DNA from: Phoronis ovalis
Lineage: Eukaryota > Phoronida > Phoronidae
Direction: 5' to 3'
Assembly (NCBI GenBank): GCA_028565635.1
Contig: JAOXYB010074721.1
Span: 1-41,179, forward strand
DNA: 41,179 nt
Shown here: in pieces, positions 1-12,800 of the stretch
How positions within the stretch are numbered: position 1 is the first letter of the stretch
Layout of the letters: every line of letters begins with the position of its first letter
The notes under the pieces: model-generated
What the model saw: only the letters and a program-made list of their open reading frames with translations
The model's database searches: none
What the model was told of the DNA's origin: nothing
Program-made: the position numbers and the translations under genes

Positions 1-3000
1 GAAGTAACCGATAAATGTAACGATGATACAATTTTGACAAGTTGTGCAACTTATTACTACAAGAAATTACTTTATTTTATAAAATAATCATAAGAAGAAG
101 AAGTTCATCTGGTGTAAATATTCAGGTGTTTATTTAACTTCGTTAATTCGCATTTTACTCCGCCAGTCCGTTGACTCCACTGATTAACGTTGCCCAATTC
201 TAATTGTCTATAATAAGATGTGAGACTGTGAAAAATCATTTAGAAGTAGTTACTTCCTACTTTCCAAAAAGCTCCATCGTTACACTCGCTGAAATGCTTT
301 GATATTTTAAATCTATAGGCAGTATTCTGACGACATGATGATGCTAGAGACAGAAACACCTTGATGCACCTCGCACAAGCTGTCACTTTATTGAAATAAA
401 TTCTTTGTGTAATACAAATGAATTACTGACTACAAAAAAATTATTCTTCCAGTGCTGGCTTTCAACGTCATCGCATCTTCACCAGTGTCTACCAAATCAT
501 AAGGATACCTTTATCAATGCTATCTTTGATTATAAAAAGTGAAGCCCTTTTGTAAAATTTATTTACTGTATAATGCTGACTGCATTTAATATTCACTGTA
601 TAATATTACCTTTTTAACCAGCATATTATATTTCTGCCTACTAACAAAATTTCTTTGATAAATCTGAGCTACCCATAATTAATTGCATCATTGGCATGAA
701 AGGGAATCATTTCTCTTTCAAACCTAACCAATGTACAATAACTAAGCGCAAGTAAAATAGAATCTCCTAAAAAAACTTCTCATGTAAGGCACCTTTTAAA
801 AATATTAAAAACTTCATATTTTCAACATACCTGAAAAGATATTATCAGGGCAGCACGACACGGTTTGCCCAGTTCCTTCTGTTCAATTGTACAGGGTGTA
901 CCTTCTACACATCTTTATGAGTTACTAAATTATAATCTGGTAATATGACTTATAAAAATTGTAGGACACAAAATTACTTACTTGGGAGGTCTTAGTGATG
1001 TCACATGCTTAATGATGTCACATCGTCATCAAAGAATTCAACACAGGTGTCCTTATTTGTTTGTAATAGTTGTATTTTTTTTTATAACATATGTTTTGAA
1101 TTGGATATGAAAATAATTTAAGGATTGTTGTACATAAATTTAAAATCATTATGTCAAGAAGACAAGTTGTTGAATGCTTTGTGTAATATAAAAAGACCTA
1201 AGTTAAATTATTGGCATACTTGTGCTTTATTCTTTTGGAATTCGGGTTTGTTATGTATTTAAAAAATGTTTGCCAAGACGATTTATTTGTAGGACAGAAA
1301 AAATCCTTTTGTACTGCGTTATTTAAGCTCTATGTAACAGGTATTCTATTACTGCACGTGCCTGATAATGTTTTATGTTTATGTCGCTGTATACCCACTC
1401 ACCGCAATAGTTCTTTGTCAAATTATTTACCTACAAGCAATTATTGCTTATTTTATTAATAAAAGTATGTATGATACGAATTCTTGACATTTTTAAGCCA
1501 ACAAAGCATTTATGCCCAAATCTTTATTTTTAAAATGCGACTTGTTTTCCTGATTTTTTGACTACTTATTATAGTGGTAGTAGCTATTTCAGCCCAGGTG
1601 TTAAGAACACAATTGATCAAAGATTTAACTTTGTGGTTTTGTTGACAAATGACTTAATTATCATTAAATATTAATTTTCTGCTTAATTTACTGAACACCT
1701 TTAATACCTTTATAAGCTACCCTTAACCACAAAAAGGAAAGATTGTACATAAAAGATACAAAATTCTGGTATATAGACTGAAAAACAGAATATAACTGAA
1801 TTAATTTCTTTTACACTCACACATAAAACTATTTTTAGATTCCTATAAATGTAGAATAGTACTACTTGTGCTAACCACCTATCAACCTCGGCATTAGAAG
1901 TATGCTTACAAATGGAAATAGACCAACTTTATATCTGGCTGATAAACTTGTAGATGTCCCTCTATGCTGATGTTTAGTGCATGATATTATTGTTCAGTAT
2001 TCAGTTAGACTATGGTGTCAATCAGTTTATCAGGTTGTGTAATTAACTTTTCATCATTTTTCACATCACTTATTTTTTGAATGAATTTTAAAACCAACTA
2101 AATACAAACTCGAGCATGAAAATCCCATAATTACTAAGCACAAAACACTGCGTAAAGATGATAATTGTTAAGGTATACCAAATAAGGACTCCTTCTGACG
2201 CCTTTTCTTTTTTTACATTGTATTCTTTAGTAAGTCTAAGGACTTTGCTGGTCTAAGCTGAGATGTCTGTGTTTACTTTTCTTGTTACATTGTCATTATA
2301 GGATTAGGGCATTCTAATGAAGAGGTGCTAGACAGCCTAATTTGTTTGTAATCGGATTTGAAGTCTTTCCCAATGGGTGGCCAGAGATGGGTCAAGAGGG
2401 GACTTTGTCTCTTCATAGTGCTGTAAGGACAATGATTATTTTTAAAAGTAAAATGGAAGCCAAACTAATCAAATCACTAAAGAATATTGCATTTTACAAA
2501 GTATGCATATGATGCTTTTGCATGACCCTGCCTGCTACATAATCGGAGCCTACAAACGATGAAAGTGAAATACATTTTTTTTATGCACAACATCTTAGCG
2601 TGAAAATTACTCCAAATTGCATTGGATGGGAGGCATCAGACACAATATTTATTGTAGAAAGACAATATTAAAATTTGACCGTTAGGTGTTGTTTCAAAAT
2701 CCAAGAAACCACTGCATATGTCATGGTTTTTTGTTATGATATAGGTTAATCTCCTGTGATGATGCGTGATGATATAGAATTCTACTTTAGCAAAATACTG
2801 ACGCAAGCACCTAGATTTGCATCACTGTAGAATGAGATAAACAACTGTTGTTGCATAAGTTTCTAAAGCAATTTTTTTGATTACGTAACTGTTCATTTTT
2901 ATGAGTTTGAATTATTTCCTTAAATGTGTAGTTTTCTTATTCAGTTTAATGGAATGTTCTTATGTGAACACTGTAAAAAGTTACAAATATGTAATTTTGC

Positions 3001-3678
3001 TTTTAAAATTGTATACATACTACTTTGATTTTAGTTGAAACTTGTAAATCATTTTTGTTAAAACATATTAATGAGCTTAGCCTGTCATGGGCAATTCTGA
3101 TTAACAAGCAACCAGCCAGCAAAAAAATGCCTTGCCTTCTAATCTGCTAAACTATGCTTTAATTAGCTATTTTATTAGAGCTGGGTGACATAGTCCCTGT
3201 TGATAAACACTCCACCTTAAAAGTAAAATCTCTGTAGCTAATTTGAAGGGAGGCACCTGTTTAGTTATGTGACAGTGCACTAGATAGAATATATTTATTT
3301 CCATTCTTGTTGCCTTTCCACACTGCAATTTGTCTCTTAACTTAAATTCAACACTTGTACTTCTAATTGTACTTTTGCCATTAGAGGGACTTTTTCCAAG
3401 GTAAAGTTGACTTATAATTCTGTCTGACATTTTCAAGACATGTAAAGCACAATTTTATCCATAAATGATTTGAGTGGTTTAAAGAACAAAAGCTAATATC
3501 TTGCAGTGAATCGAATGCTAGGGTTACCTATGGATCTCGCATTTTCTCAGTCCTCCTCTGGTTGAGAGACCTTGAAACTCTAAAGTTTAAATTTATTTAT
3601 TGCTAAATAATACATGTATTTGGTGTTGCCACTGAACCGGAATGTTTGCAGCATGCAATAATTTTTGAAAAAAATACA

Positions 3679-3742
3679 CGAGTGCATTATTGTTCGAGTG
3701 CATTATTGTTCGAGTGCATTATTGTTCGAGTGCATTATTGTT
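3679..3742 (+). repeat. Tandem repeat, 16-bp unit x 4, identical
   Basis: Four head-to-tail copies of CGAGTGCATTATTGTT with no mismatch. The unit is not a multiple of three and lies in no exon. Perfect identity suggests recent expansion and likely length polymorphism. Confidence 0.95.
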
Positions 3743-4101
3743 CGGTAATAAAACATCTGATGCTAGTAATGTGTTTCGCGACCAGTGACTCTACCATGGC
3801 ATACAATTTACTATCCCAAATATGTGAAAATCAATCAGCATAAGATCATGTTTGAGTAATATCAAGCTTGCTTAACCATCTGATCATGTACATGAATTGT
3901 CAAGTCTCATTCATACATCTTTTTGTCTTGCTGATGAACCTTTTTCCCGATTTCTTCACTGAAAATGCAGATGGTGTTAAAACTGGCTAGTTCCTCAGAC
4001 TAGTTCAAGGTTCATCTAAGTACTAGTTATTAATTCCATTGCTTGTACACTTTAACAATCTATATGACATCATATGCCATTCAAAATGATACTATATATA
4101 T

Positions 4102-4129
4102 AAAAAATCAAGTTTTAACTTGATTTTTT
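4102..4129. repeat. Perfect 13-bp inverted repeat (hairpin)
   Basis: AAAAAATCAAGTT, two bases TT, then AACTTGATTTTTT: 13-bp arms without mismatch. It resembles a transcription terminator hairpin in form, but in animal DNA it is most likely an incidental AT-rich palindrome or a remnant of a small element. Confidence 0.85.
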
Positions 4130-7086
4130 CAATGAAGTTGCAAGTTTTTGTATTCATGAAATATATAATGTGATTTGGCAATGTAATTGTCTACCATTAA
4201 AATAAGCAGTGTGTCCAATTTTCTAAAATACAACTTCTGTAAGTAACTGTTCTCAGTGCAAATAACTTTAATACATAAACCAAAAATATTTCAGTACACA
4301 ATTTCAACAGAAAATCTTTCAATCTAGAGCTAGGATTGCATTAAGGGTATTTCTTGCTTTCCCCTGATTAATTGAACATCAACTATTTGACAGTTGTTTT
4401 GTCTTGTAAAGCTGTAAAATCAGTTATCACACTTGTAACATGTCTACAAAAAAAGATTCCATTCATAAATGCACTTGCTCTCTTTTGGCAAGATAGTATC
4501 CGCTAATGGGAACAAATTTTTCTATTTAATTTTTACAACTTATGTTATTGTGAAAAGCTTTCAATAATCTTGTATCTGTATTTTAAATGCTGGGAAAAAA
4601 ATAGTACTTCAACAAATTAGTGGATCTGATTTAATGAAACAGTCACTGGCACAGATATGGTAGTATTTAATTGAATTAATTGAAAGTTGGTTGCTTATTC
4701 AAAATTGATCATTCGCGTCTCTCAGTTGCCAATGTTTTTTTCATTTATTTCTAGAACTAACTATAAAAATATCAAAAGTTACTTTTTGTAGCTAACAGCA
4801 CACATCGTGTTTAGGATGCGGAATGTAAAATTGATCTTATTGATTGCTTAATGGAGATAAATGCTTCATATTCAGATATAGCATGTAAAAGGTTGTAAAC
4901 GTCCTCCCACATACAGACACTTGTAATAATTTCAGAAATGTACATATAGGAAACAATGATATTAGTTTATTTATAACCATTGTCTAGCAATTAAATTTAT
5001 ATAGTTACATAGTGTTTTGTAAAATGTAACTGCATGCGTCATATGCCAGGAAGCCAACACACGATTAGACCCATTAAAATTATTACTAGAAATCACAAGC
5101 TTAACACATTATAATAAAAACTATTATATTCTGTTGCCATCTGTTGTCAATAGTAACCACATTAACACTCTTTGGAGTATTCTTGGCCATTTTTTCTATA
5201 TGGAATCTGTGTTGTAGATATAGAACTGATTTAATTCCAGCATGACAAATGGGTCTGGATTTGAAGCAGTCATTGACACTACTACTGTTTATGGTGGCTG
5301 TTGGCATTGGCACATCATTTACAACTGAAAAATCACCATATTCTATTTAACATTTAATAGTACTTATTACCAACACTTGTTGGAGTATGTTTTACACTCC
5401 AAATGAGCATGCTTCTTTATATTAAAGGTGCACTGTCATAACTTTATGTATATGGTTATAGGCTGTTAAAAACTATAGGAAACACATGTGGTATAATCAT
5501 CATAATCGTTTAAATATAAAATGTTGTAATGTGCAATAGAATGCCCATAAGCTCTACACATAATTGCTGTAAAAATAGGATTCAGAAAACATTGCACTTA
5601 TTTTAGATCTAGGATATATGATTAATCTCTCTTCATATGCTACCTTACTGTGAAATCAGTTGATATAGCAGTAAAAAATTATTTTTGCAAATAGTCAATT
5701 GAAAAAACAGTGGCACACAAATATATCATGTCATGAGTCATTTTGGCCCAGGTTTACTTTGGATTTTTTTGGCTAATCAGACACCTGCAGGCTTAAATTA
5801 TATTTCTAATCTAAAAATAGCATCCATAAAACCTTTTTTTTGCAACAGACCAGTGTTACCAGCATGTAACAGAAATCCTCACAGGTAAACGTTTCTTTCC
5901 CACATCCTTTCGTTAGCTTGTCTCTCCTTGTAATTATATTAGAAACATCTAATTTAGCTTGTTGCACAAGATGTAACATATTAATTCTATGCTTCAATCA
6001 CGGATAACCCAAATGCAAGTTCCTCAGATATGGAGTTATAGAAATTAGTAGAAATACTTTTTACCCAATTTAGTTTGATATGTTTATGTAAAAAACAATT
6101 GTTAGGCTGTTTTGCTGGTTTGTTTTTTGAACAGCAGATCCTTTCTCACAACAGGAAATTTTAAAGTTTTGCAACTTACCTGAATTTGCCAAGTAATTAA
6201 AAATACAATTAAGAAATGTCTTACCTTTGTAAAGATTACAGTCCTTTAGATTTGTAGTATCTGTGCCTGTTACAACTGCTTAGTACTATGTAAAAATTGT
6301 TATTTCCCCAAAACAATGCAAGTTTTGTTAACAAACACAATTAACATATTCCTTGATAACACTATCTGTGCCCAAGCCCACTTACCCACACGTACAGTTT
6401 TTTTGTTTGTTCTGACGGCATGGGTTAATATGAAGCAAATTTCATTTTCATAAGCGGTAACTTCAAACATCTTAATTAGGCTAAATATTTTGTGTGGCAA
6501 CACCCAGTTAAAATTTGTGACAATCAGCATTGGTTGACTGCTAATGCATATATTAGTATTTTTGACAGCTTTTTATTGGTTCAAGGGTATTACCATGTAT
6601 TAGGTGCCATAGGTTGAGCTGTTGTCTTGGAAATTTCTGAAAATTCATGGGTGGCTTGTACAGGCACTTTAATTAATAGTCACAGAATAAAGAACAGTCC
6701 TAGACAAACAGTTGATCCATGCATGCAAATGTTTGCATAAAATCAATTTGGATCTGCTCTGAACACTAACATTGTTTTCCGAATTTTAGTATGTTTAGGA
6801 CAAAATGAAATTAATGTTTGAACTACCTTCAGTAATAAACGGTTGTGCACTTTTTTCTATTACCTACCTGGGTATTTTATTATTTATAAATTGAAAGTAC
6901 CTTAGTAGTGGAAAAAACATAAGGAAGTCCCAGGGGGGGGAAATCCCTACGGGTTTTTCTGTATTACTATTAAGTTTAGTTATTAAAAATGTTTAAAACC
7001 CTTGTCATTTTTGTACCAATGACATTGTGGGTGGTCCTGAGGCACAGTTTTAGACATACCTATTAATTGTCTTTTTTTCAAATATT

Positions 7087-7108
7087 GTTGCAACTCCCAG
7101 GTTGCAAC
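7087..7108. repeat. Two GTTGCAAC palindromes spaced by 6 bp
   Basis: GTTGCAAC at 7087-7094 and again at 7101-7108. Each 8-mer is its own reverse complement and resembles an RFX-type half-site pair (GTTGC/GCAAC). No promoter evidence accompanies it. Confidence 0.4.
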
Positions 7109-9662
7109 TAATCTGCTCACCACATCTCCTGGGAATTTACTTTCTTAAGAGTGTTAATTGATTAAAAAAAACTATAAAATTACTGTTTCACAGTTTATAA
7201 TACAACTACAAACAAATTACATGTTGCATAAATACCACATAAATACATCTATGTGGACTTGGTATTGAGCTGTAACATCTTCTAAAGTAATATTTGGCAC
7301 TGTCTATATTTAATATCATTGTTGTCTGTGAATTGATAGTAGGGTTCACATAAGGACATGTGGTTTAAACACCCCACATGTGTCTAAACATTGCTTACAA
7401 ACTAAACACTTTGTCAGTTGTTTTCTCTTATTTTCTTTTAATTACTTCTAAATAACAGTATGATATTTTCTCTGAACTTTCAGGTTATGTTTCTGTGATT
7501 AAGATTTATTGCTTTTTTCTGTCTAATTTTGTCTGCACTGAACCCTGGAAATCCTAAAATTATTCAGCATTGCCTTAAAATCATTAATTTCATATTACTT
7601 TGCATCTATTAAATGGTTTTCTAAAGTTTTGTACTTAAAGTACAAGACTAAGCTACATTTCGGTAAAGTTATAAGTACATTTTATATCTGGGGTTTCCAC
7701 TCAGATGGGGTAATAGCCGACTGTACAGGAGGCACCCATAGTCTCAGATTTCTCCTGGCAAGAGTGGTGTCATACTCCCAGATCACAGGAATGAATGATG
7801 AGACTGGTGTGCATATGACATGGTTTTATAAGAAGTTTACTTAACTTTCATGGTGTACATAACACATGTAATAGTATTGTTATCCAAAATGTCTCAATCT
7901 AGCAAGCAGAAACAGGCAAAAAAAATCCCCATTAAAAAGTGAACTCAATAATCTTGTATTATTGAAACAACACTACAACTAAAAAAATATATAAACTAGA
8001 CAGAAATGTTCACAAGATGAGTATAGATTAAAAATTGTACCAACTCCTTTTTCTTGGTTTCAGGCAAGCAGTTTCACTAGACTAGGCTCAGCCTGGATAA
8101 AGTTTGTTATGTTAGTACAGTTTTTTCAAACAAACATATTTCTACTCAAATTGCCTAGTCTAATGATAAATTATGTTTTTTTAACTGGGTAACTTATATT
8201 TAGTCATATTTAAATATCTAATTTTCAATTTTCTATATTTTTATTTTCACTGCTAAAAACCCATGAAGGAATTAGAGTAATATTGCCCAACTACCAAGAT
8301 TTTTGTACACAGGCTGCCAACAGAGCTCCAGAACTGTAGACAGACAGACAGACAAACAAAAGCAAATCCTGGTCATTTGATCATTTTGTATTTTTACACT
8401 ATCAAATCACTCTTTCAACAAAAATAACCAAATTACACCCTTGATAGTGTTATCTTAGCATCTTTAATAATATCTATAAATTCTATTTCAAAACTGCCCT
8501 AGATGGTTCTCAACTGATGTTTAACCAATTTTAGGTTTATAATAGACAACAGAATTAATATAAGTTAAAGGTAAACTTGCCTGGGGCAACTAGGCCACCC
8601 AGTCTTCCATGTGAAAGGGTGTTGTAGTTCTATGTTTAGAATCCAATGATGACTTTTCAATAAAAATGACTGTTAAATAGCTCACTCGATAAGATTTGAT
8701 TAGTTATCAGACTATAAAAAGCTACGATGAAAGTTTTCACATATTAATGCATGTTTCAATCGTTTGATTTCTGTTATTTTGCTATGGAGACTGAAAAAAT
8801 GAAGTTTTTGAGTTGGTGGAAAGTACATAAGAAATATCACTCCTTAAGTATTACTAGGTGTTTAAGAGGGATTAAAGTAATTTTTCAGATAATTGCTTAT
8901 TAACAGAATAGCGGGTGGGTGGAACTGTGATTACTTTAGCACTTATGTGTCATAAAAACCAATAAGACCAAAAAACCTGGAAAATCATAAAACTTTGTTA
9001 TTTGAGTGTAAAAATATCGCTTCCCTTTGTGCAAAGTAAACACCTCTTGTTTTTTCTTTGCTTCTAATGTTTGGGTGCGTATACTTTGGTTTGTTTCGTA
9101 CCAGTCTACAGTATCCAAAGTTGCTTTATGTGGGAGTTATTTTCCCAGACTTCACAAGCATTTAAGCAATCAATACATAACATATTAAGAGCCTTTATAA
9201 ATTTGAAGGGTCTATCAAGTTTTATTCCAGGAATATATTTTTAATGCATAATTTATAAATTAAGAATTTAGGGAAGCACGTAGTCATTTTTTGAATTGGC
9301 CTATTTTGGTTAAGGGAATTGGCAGTTATTACAATAGCATCCTGTACTTAACTTTTTTAATTTGTTAATAGCTATTATTATTACTTAATGCTACGAAACA
9401 CTTCATTAAATTTAAAGCATCTTAACTCTTCAATAACAGGAAATATTGGTCATGTGTAATACGGGATGAATCAGAAAGATTCATTTCTGTGCAGACAATG
9501 GTGTCTTATATGGTCTGTTGTTTACTGGATTAATTTATTGGCGAAGTTTTTTTTTTGTGCAAAGCACATATTTTATACTTCACCATATATAATAATTCCA
9601 AACTAAAATGCTTCAGTAATATTTTATTTTCTAAACTTTCTTCTACTTATTTTTGTTTACAG

Positions 9663-9807
9663 ACTGAAAAAACAGAGGAAGAAAACCTGTCATTGCTAGG
9701 CAAAAGAGAAAAACGATTCCTAGACTTTGCATCTGTTGAATACGATGGAGTTATTTACATGACACCGCAAGATTTTCTAGAATCAGTCACTGAAGAAAAC
9801 CCAAGGC
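9663..9807 (+). CDS. MICU3: MICU3-like visible exon 1: start of N-lobe
   Basis: The acceptor is TTTGTTTACAG ending at 9662 and the donor is GTAAGC at 9808. The exon is 145 nt, starts in phase 0 and leaves one base (C) for the next exon. It encodes TEKTEEENLSLLGKREKRF, then LDFASVEYDGVIYMTPQDFLESVTEENPR. This corresponds to the vertebrate MICU3 stretch with RERRFRLFAS and MTPYDF, the first conserved block after the membrane anchor. The basic KREKRF is in the position of the lysine/arginine-rich start of the folded domain in MICU proteins. An open frame continues upstream to 9555, but those codons (CFSNILFSKLSSTYFCLQ) look like intron and are preceded by a good polypyrimidine tract. Confidence 0.92.
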
Positions 9808-12800
9808 GTAAGCAAACATGTTTTGATTTGGAATTTTGGAAATTAATTTAACTAAAGTTATTACAATAATGTTTACTTGCACTTTTTAAAACAGTTCTTT
9901 TACAACAAATAAATAGCAACTTGCCCACATTGGCCTAACATTTGGCCACTAGGTGGATTCAGATCACCCTCCTTTCATCTGCCTATGTAACTTTAAATTG
10001 CCTGCTACAGATGCACAATTGTCAAGATAAAGCAGGAAATATGTATAACATTTTAATGCTGTTATCTCCGACAATACATGATTAGTCAATATTTTAGCAA
10101 ATGAGGCAATTTTTGAACAAGACTTTATTTCCCTGTTATAATTCAAGATAAGATTTATTTTTAGTGTGCTAAATACAGGCCTCATGAAAAATAACTTACA
10201 TATCAATTGAATGATTACTGATAAGACATATGTAAAACATTTGTCATCCTTTGTAGGTAATGAAATATGATTTTAAAACTTCAGAATGGTATTAGCTATG
10301 ATATATATGACACTCTAAAACACTCATCTGCAGTATTCAACTTTCTATTTCAAGACCATCTTTCAAATGTGATACATGACTTAATTAGCATTTGAATGAA
10401 GTGAAGGGTTATAAAAACTATTATTTCACCATCAGGCTGATTAGACACAGACATAGTTATATAACATGTTTTTATCAAACACTATTGTGCACCTGAATTG
10501 GAAGTGCAGGGGGGAACATCAAAGTTGGTTCATGATTATGTCTATTCAATTTTTCTTTAATTTGTCGACTATTAATTTTTACTGAGACAAACAGGTCGTG
10601 GGTGTCCGCATTTGGGTGATCTTTTGCATAACCTGGCTCACAGACTGTTAGTAGCTTAAGGATGACGATATGTCTACCTAAGTATAATAAAAAAGAAATT
10701 ACCTATGCAGAATAAAAGGCACACTTACCTGTAATGTTAAACCAATTGTTCTTGATCAGAATGACGTGATAATTTAAAAAACAAATTTTGTGTTGCACGC
10801 GATTACTAAATTTGCTAATAAAATGTTCCAATCAAACAACTTCGGTAAATGAAAGAATAAAAACTGGATGTCCTTTGTGAGCAATTCTGCAGAGACTCTC
10901 CCTGCCTGACAGTTTCGATAAGAATGCAGGCTGTTCTTATATTTTCCACAAATTGAGCAAATTAGGCTGTCCCACAAAACATTATCAGTAAAGTCTTTGA
11001 AGTCTGATGGGACAATACAGGGGATAATGTTGTCAGTTTGTCTAAGTGATCTAAGTGTTAAGTGTAGTAATTTTCTACTGTAACAACTTAAGATGTAATG
11101 GGGGTTTTGTGGCATCACAGATTAGTCTTAACAATAAGACATCAAAGGAACCAAGGTCAGGTAAATAATGAAGTTCTAGCTAGCAAGAGCTCACCTAGTC
11201 TATTCTTCTCTAACAAGTCTGCTTGGGGTATACTCCTGACACCAAGGAATGCAATTTTTAAGGCTTCATTTCATCAAATAGCTTATATTGTCATCAAAGA
11301 GCTTACTTGGCTGATCTTTTTTAAATGCACAGTATAGTACAGGAATATTACCTTACCTATGAACCTTTTGCATCACAAATAAACTATATTGCATATCTTT
11401 GCAGTTTTTAGAAGGATGTTTCTGTTGGTAAGAAACATGTTTTGAGTTTAATCTTGCTTTTATTTCCAGTTGATTTGAATTTTAAATTTGCATTATATTC
11501 CAATCAAAAAATGGGGGAGATTTGTCTGGCAAAAATCTGAGGATTTGTTTTAAAATACTGCATATAAAAACATAGGTAAGATGAAAGTTCAAAGAGTTTG
11601 AAAAGTAGAAAAAGTTGCAATTGAAAGAATCAACAAAAAATGCTAGTACTTAATACTAGGGTTAGCAGGGATTGTTATTAATAAGAAAGACCCCTTGAGA
11701 TTCCTGAATCTATCATTTTCTAAGTGCTGCAGTAGGACTTAGCATTAAAATCAGCTTCCTTGAACATACTTGATCCTTGATCTGTTATACTAGTCAGTAT
11801 GCAATCAGTTATTTTTCATTCAGACATTTTATTGCAAATTAATCTATAACAAGCAATCAAATTGATATAGTTATAGGTAAAGCTTTATGAAATGTGAATA
11901 CTGTTAGCCATACCTTAATGAGGTCAATGACCTAGATTATGTAAGAGAAGTTGAAAAAATTACAAGATGTGTCTGGTTCATGCAAAAATGAAAAATTGAG
12001 TGAGTAGCACATCAGAATTTAGAAGGTAAGCAGTTTACCTTTGAGAGTATTCTGAATGTCATGGTGCAAAACCAATGGCTAATTTTATTATTCTACTTTC
12101 TGCTATAGTCATTTCATGGGTCAGTTTCTCAAATGGCATTTCTATTTTGTTACTCTGTAGATTAATTTTGTTTTTTCTTGGAAAACTATAACTTGGCTTT
12201 GTCAACAAGACCACTACCAGCAGACTAGTCTTTTTCTTGGAAAACTAGAACTTTACTTTGTTCACATATGTTTAAGGTTTACATTTTATGTTTAACTTGA
12301 ACTGATGCAGACTTTCAGTCATTAAAAAAAGTTCTCATTCAAATCTTGCTATGATTGGTCAATAAAGTTGTGGTAAAAAAAAATCTCATTCCAATCAATA
12401 CAGTTATGACATCATAAGTCTATCAAATATAAGTGGACCTAGTTTATCATGCTGCATAGCTGTTCTGGAAAATGCAAACATATTTATAAAAAATAACCTT
12501 AAACCTGGGATAGAAAAGTACCTATCAGTTGCAAACAGTAACCCTGATAGCCTTTCATAGATGTCTGTCATTTACCCTTTTGATATGGATATAATTCATC
12601 AGTTCAGATGTGTAAGGGTTACACAGATGTAATTTAATTCTGGGAAAATGTACTATAATGATGATTGAAGAGCACCCAACAAAATTCTGGAACCAAGGAG
12701 ACCTCACCTTTTAACCAACCTTTGCCCAACAGTAAATTCAGATATCAATGCAAAATTATCAGAAGAATAATCGTGTTAATGTCACTATATTCCAGTAAAA

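Larger units (their letters stand above)
1..9662. other. Non-coding DNA upstream of the first visible exon
   Basis: This is AT-rich sequence without a recognisable exon. It is either the intron after a missing first exon or 5' flank. It holds a 16-bp tandem repeat (3679-3742), a perfect short palindrome (4102-4129), paired GTTGCAAC palindromes (7087-7108), a run of eight G (6933-6940) and a (GACA)4 tract (8339-8354). Open frames here (60-90 codons) carry no motif I recognise. I see no CpG-rich or promoter-like stretch and no first exon with a targeting sequence. Confidence 0.6.

Noticed and set aside
3646-3843. Plus-strand open frame across the 16-bp tandem repeat
   Set aside because: A by-product of the repeat; the 16-bp unit shifts frame in each copy, so no peptide repeat is maintained.
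7629-7844. Plus-strand open frame of 71 codons in a slightly GC-richer patch
   Set aside because: Considered as a first exon, but it lacks a presequence-like N-terminus and a donor in phase 0; no transposon motif recognised.
10774-11118. Minus-strand open frame of 114 codons, the longest in the window
   Set aside because: No recognisable motif, no supporting splice signals or neighbours, and such lengths are expected by chance in 41 kb on six frames.
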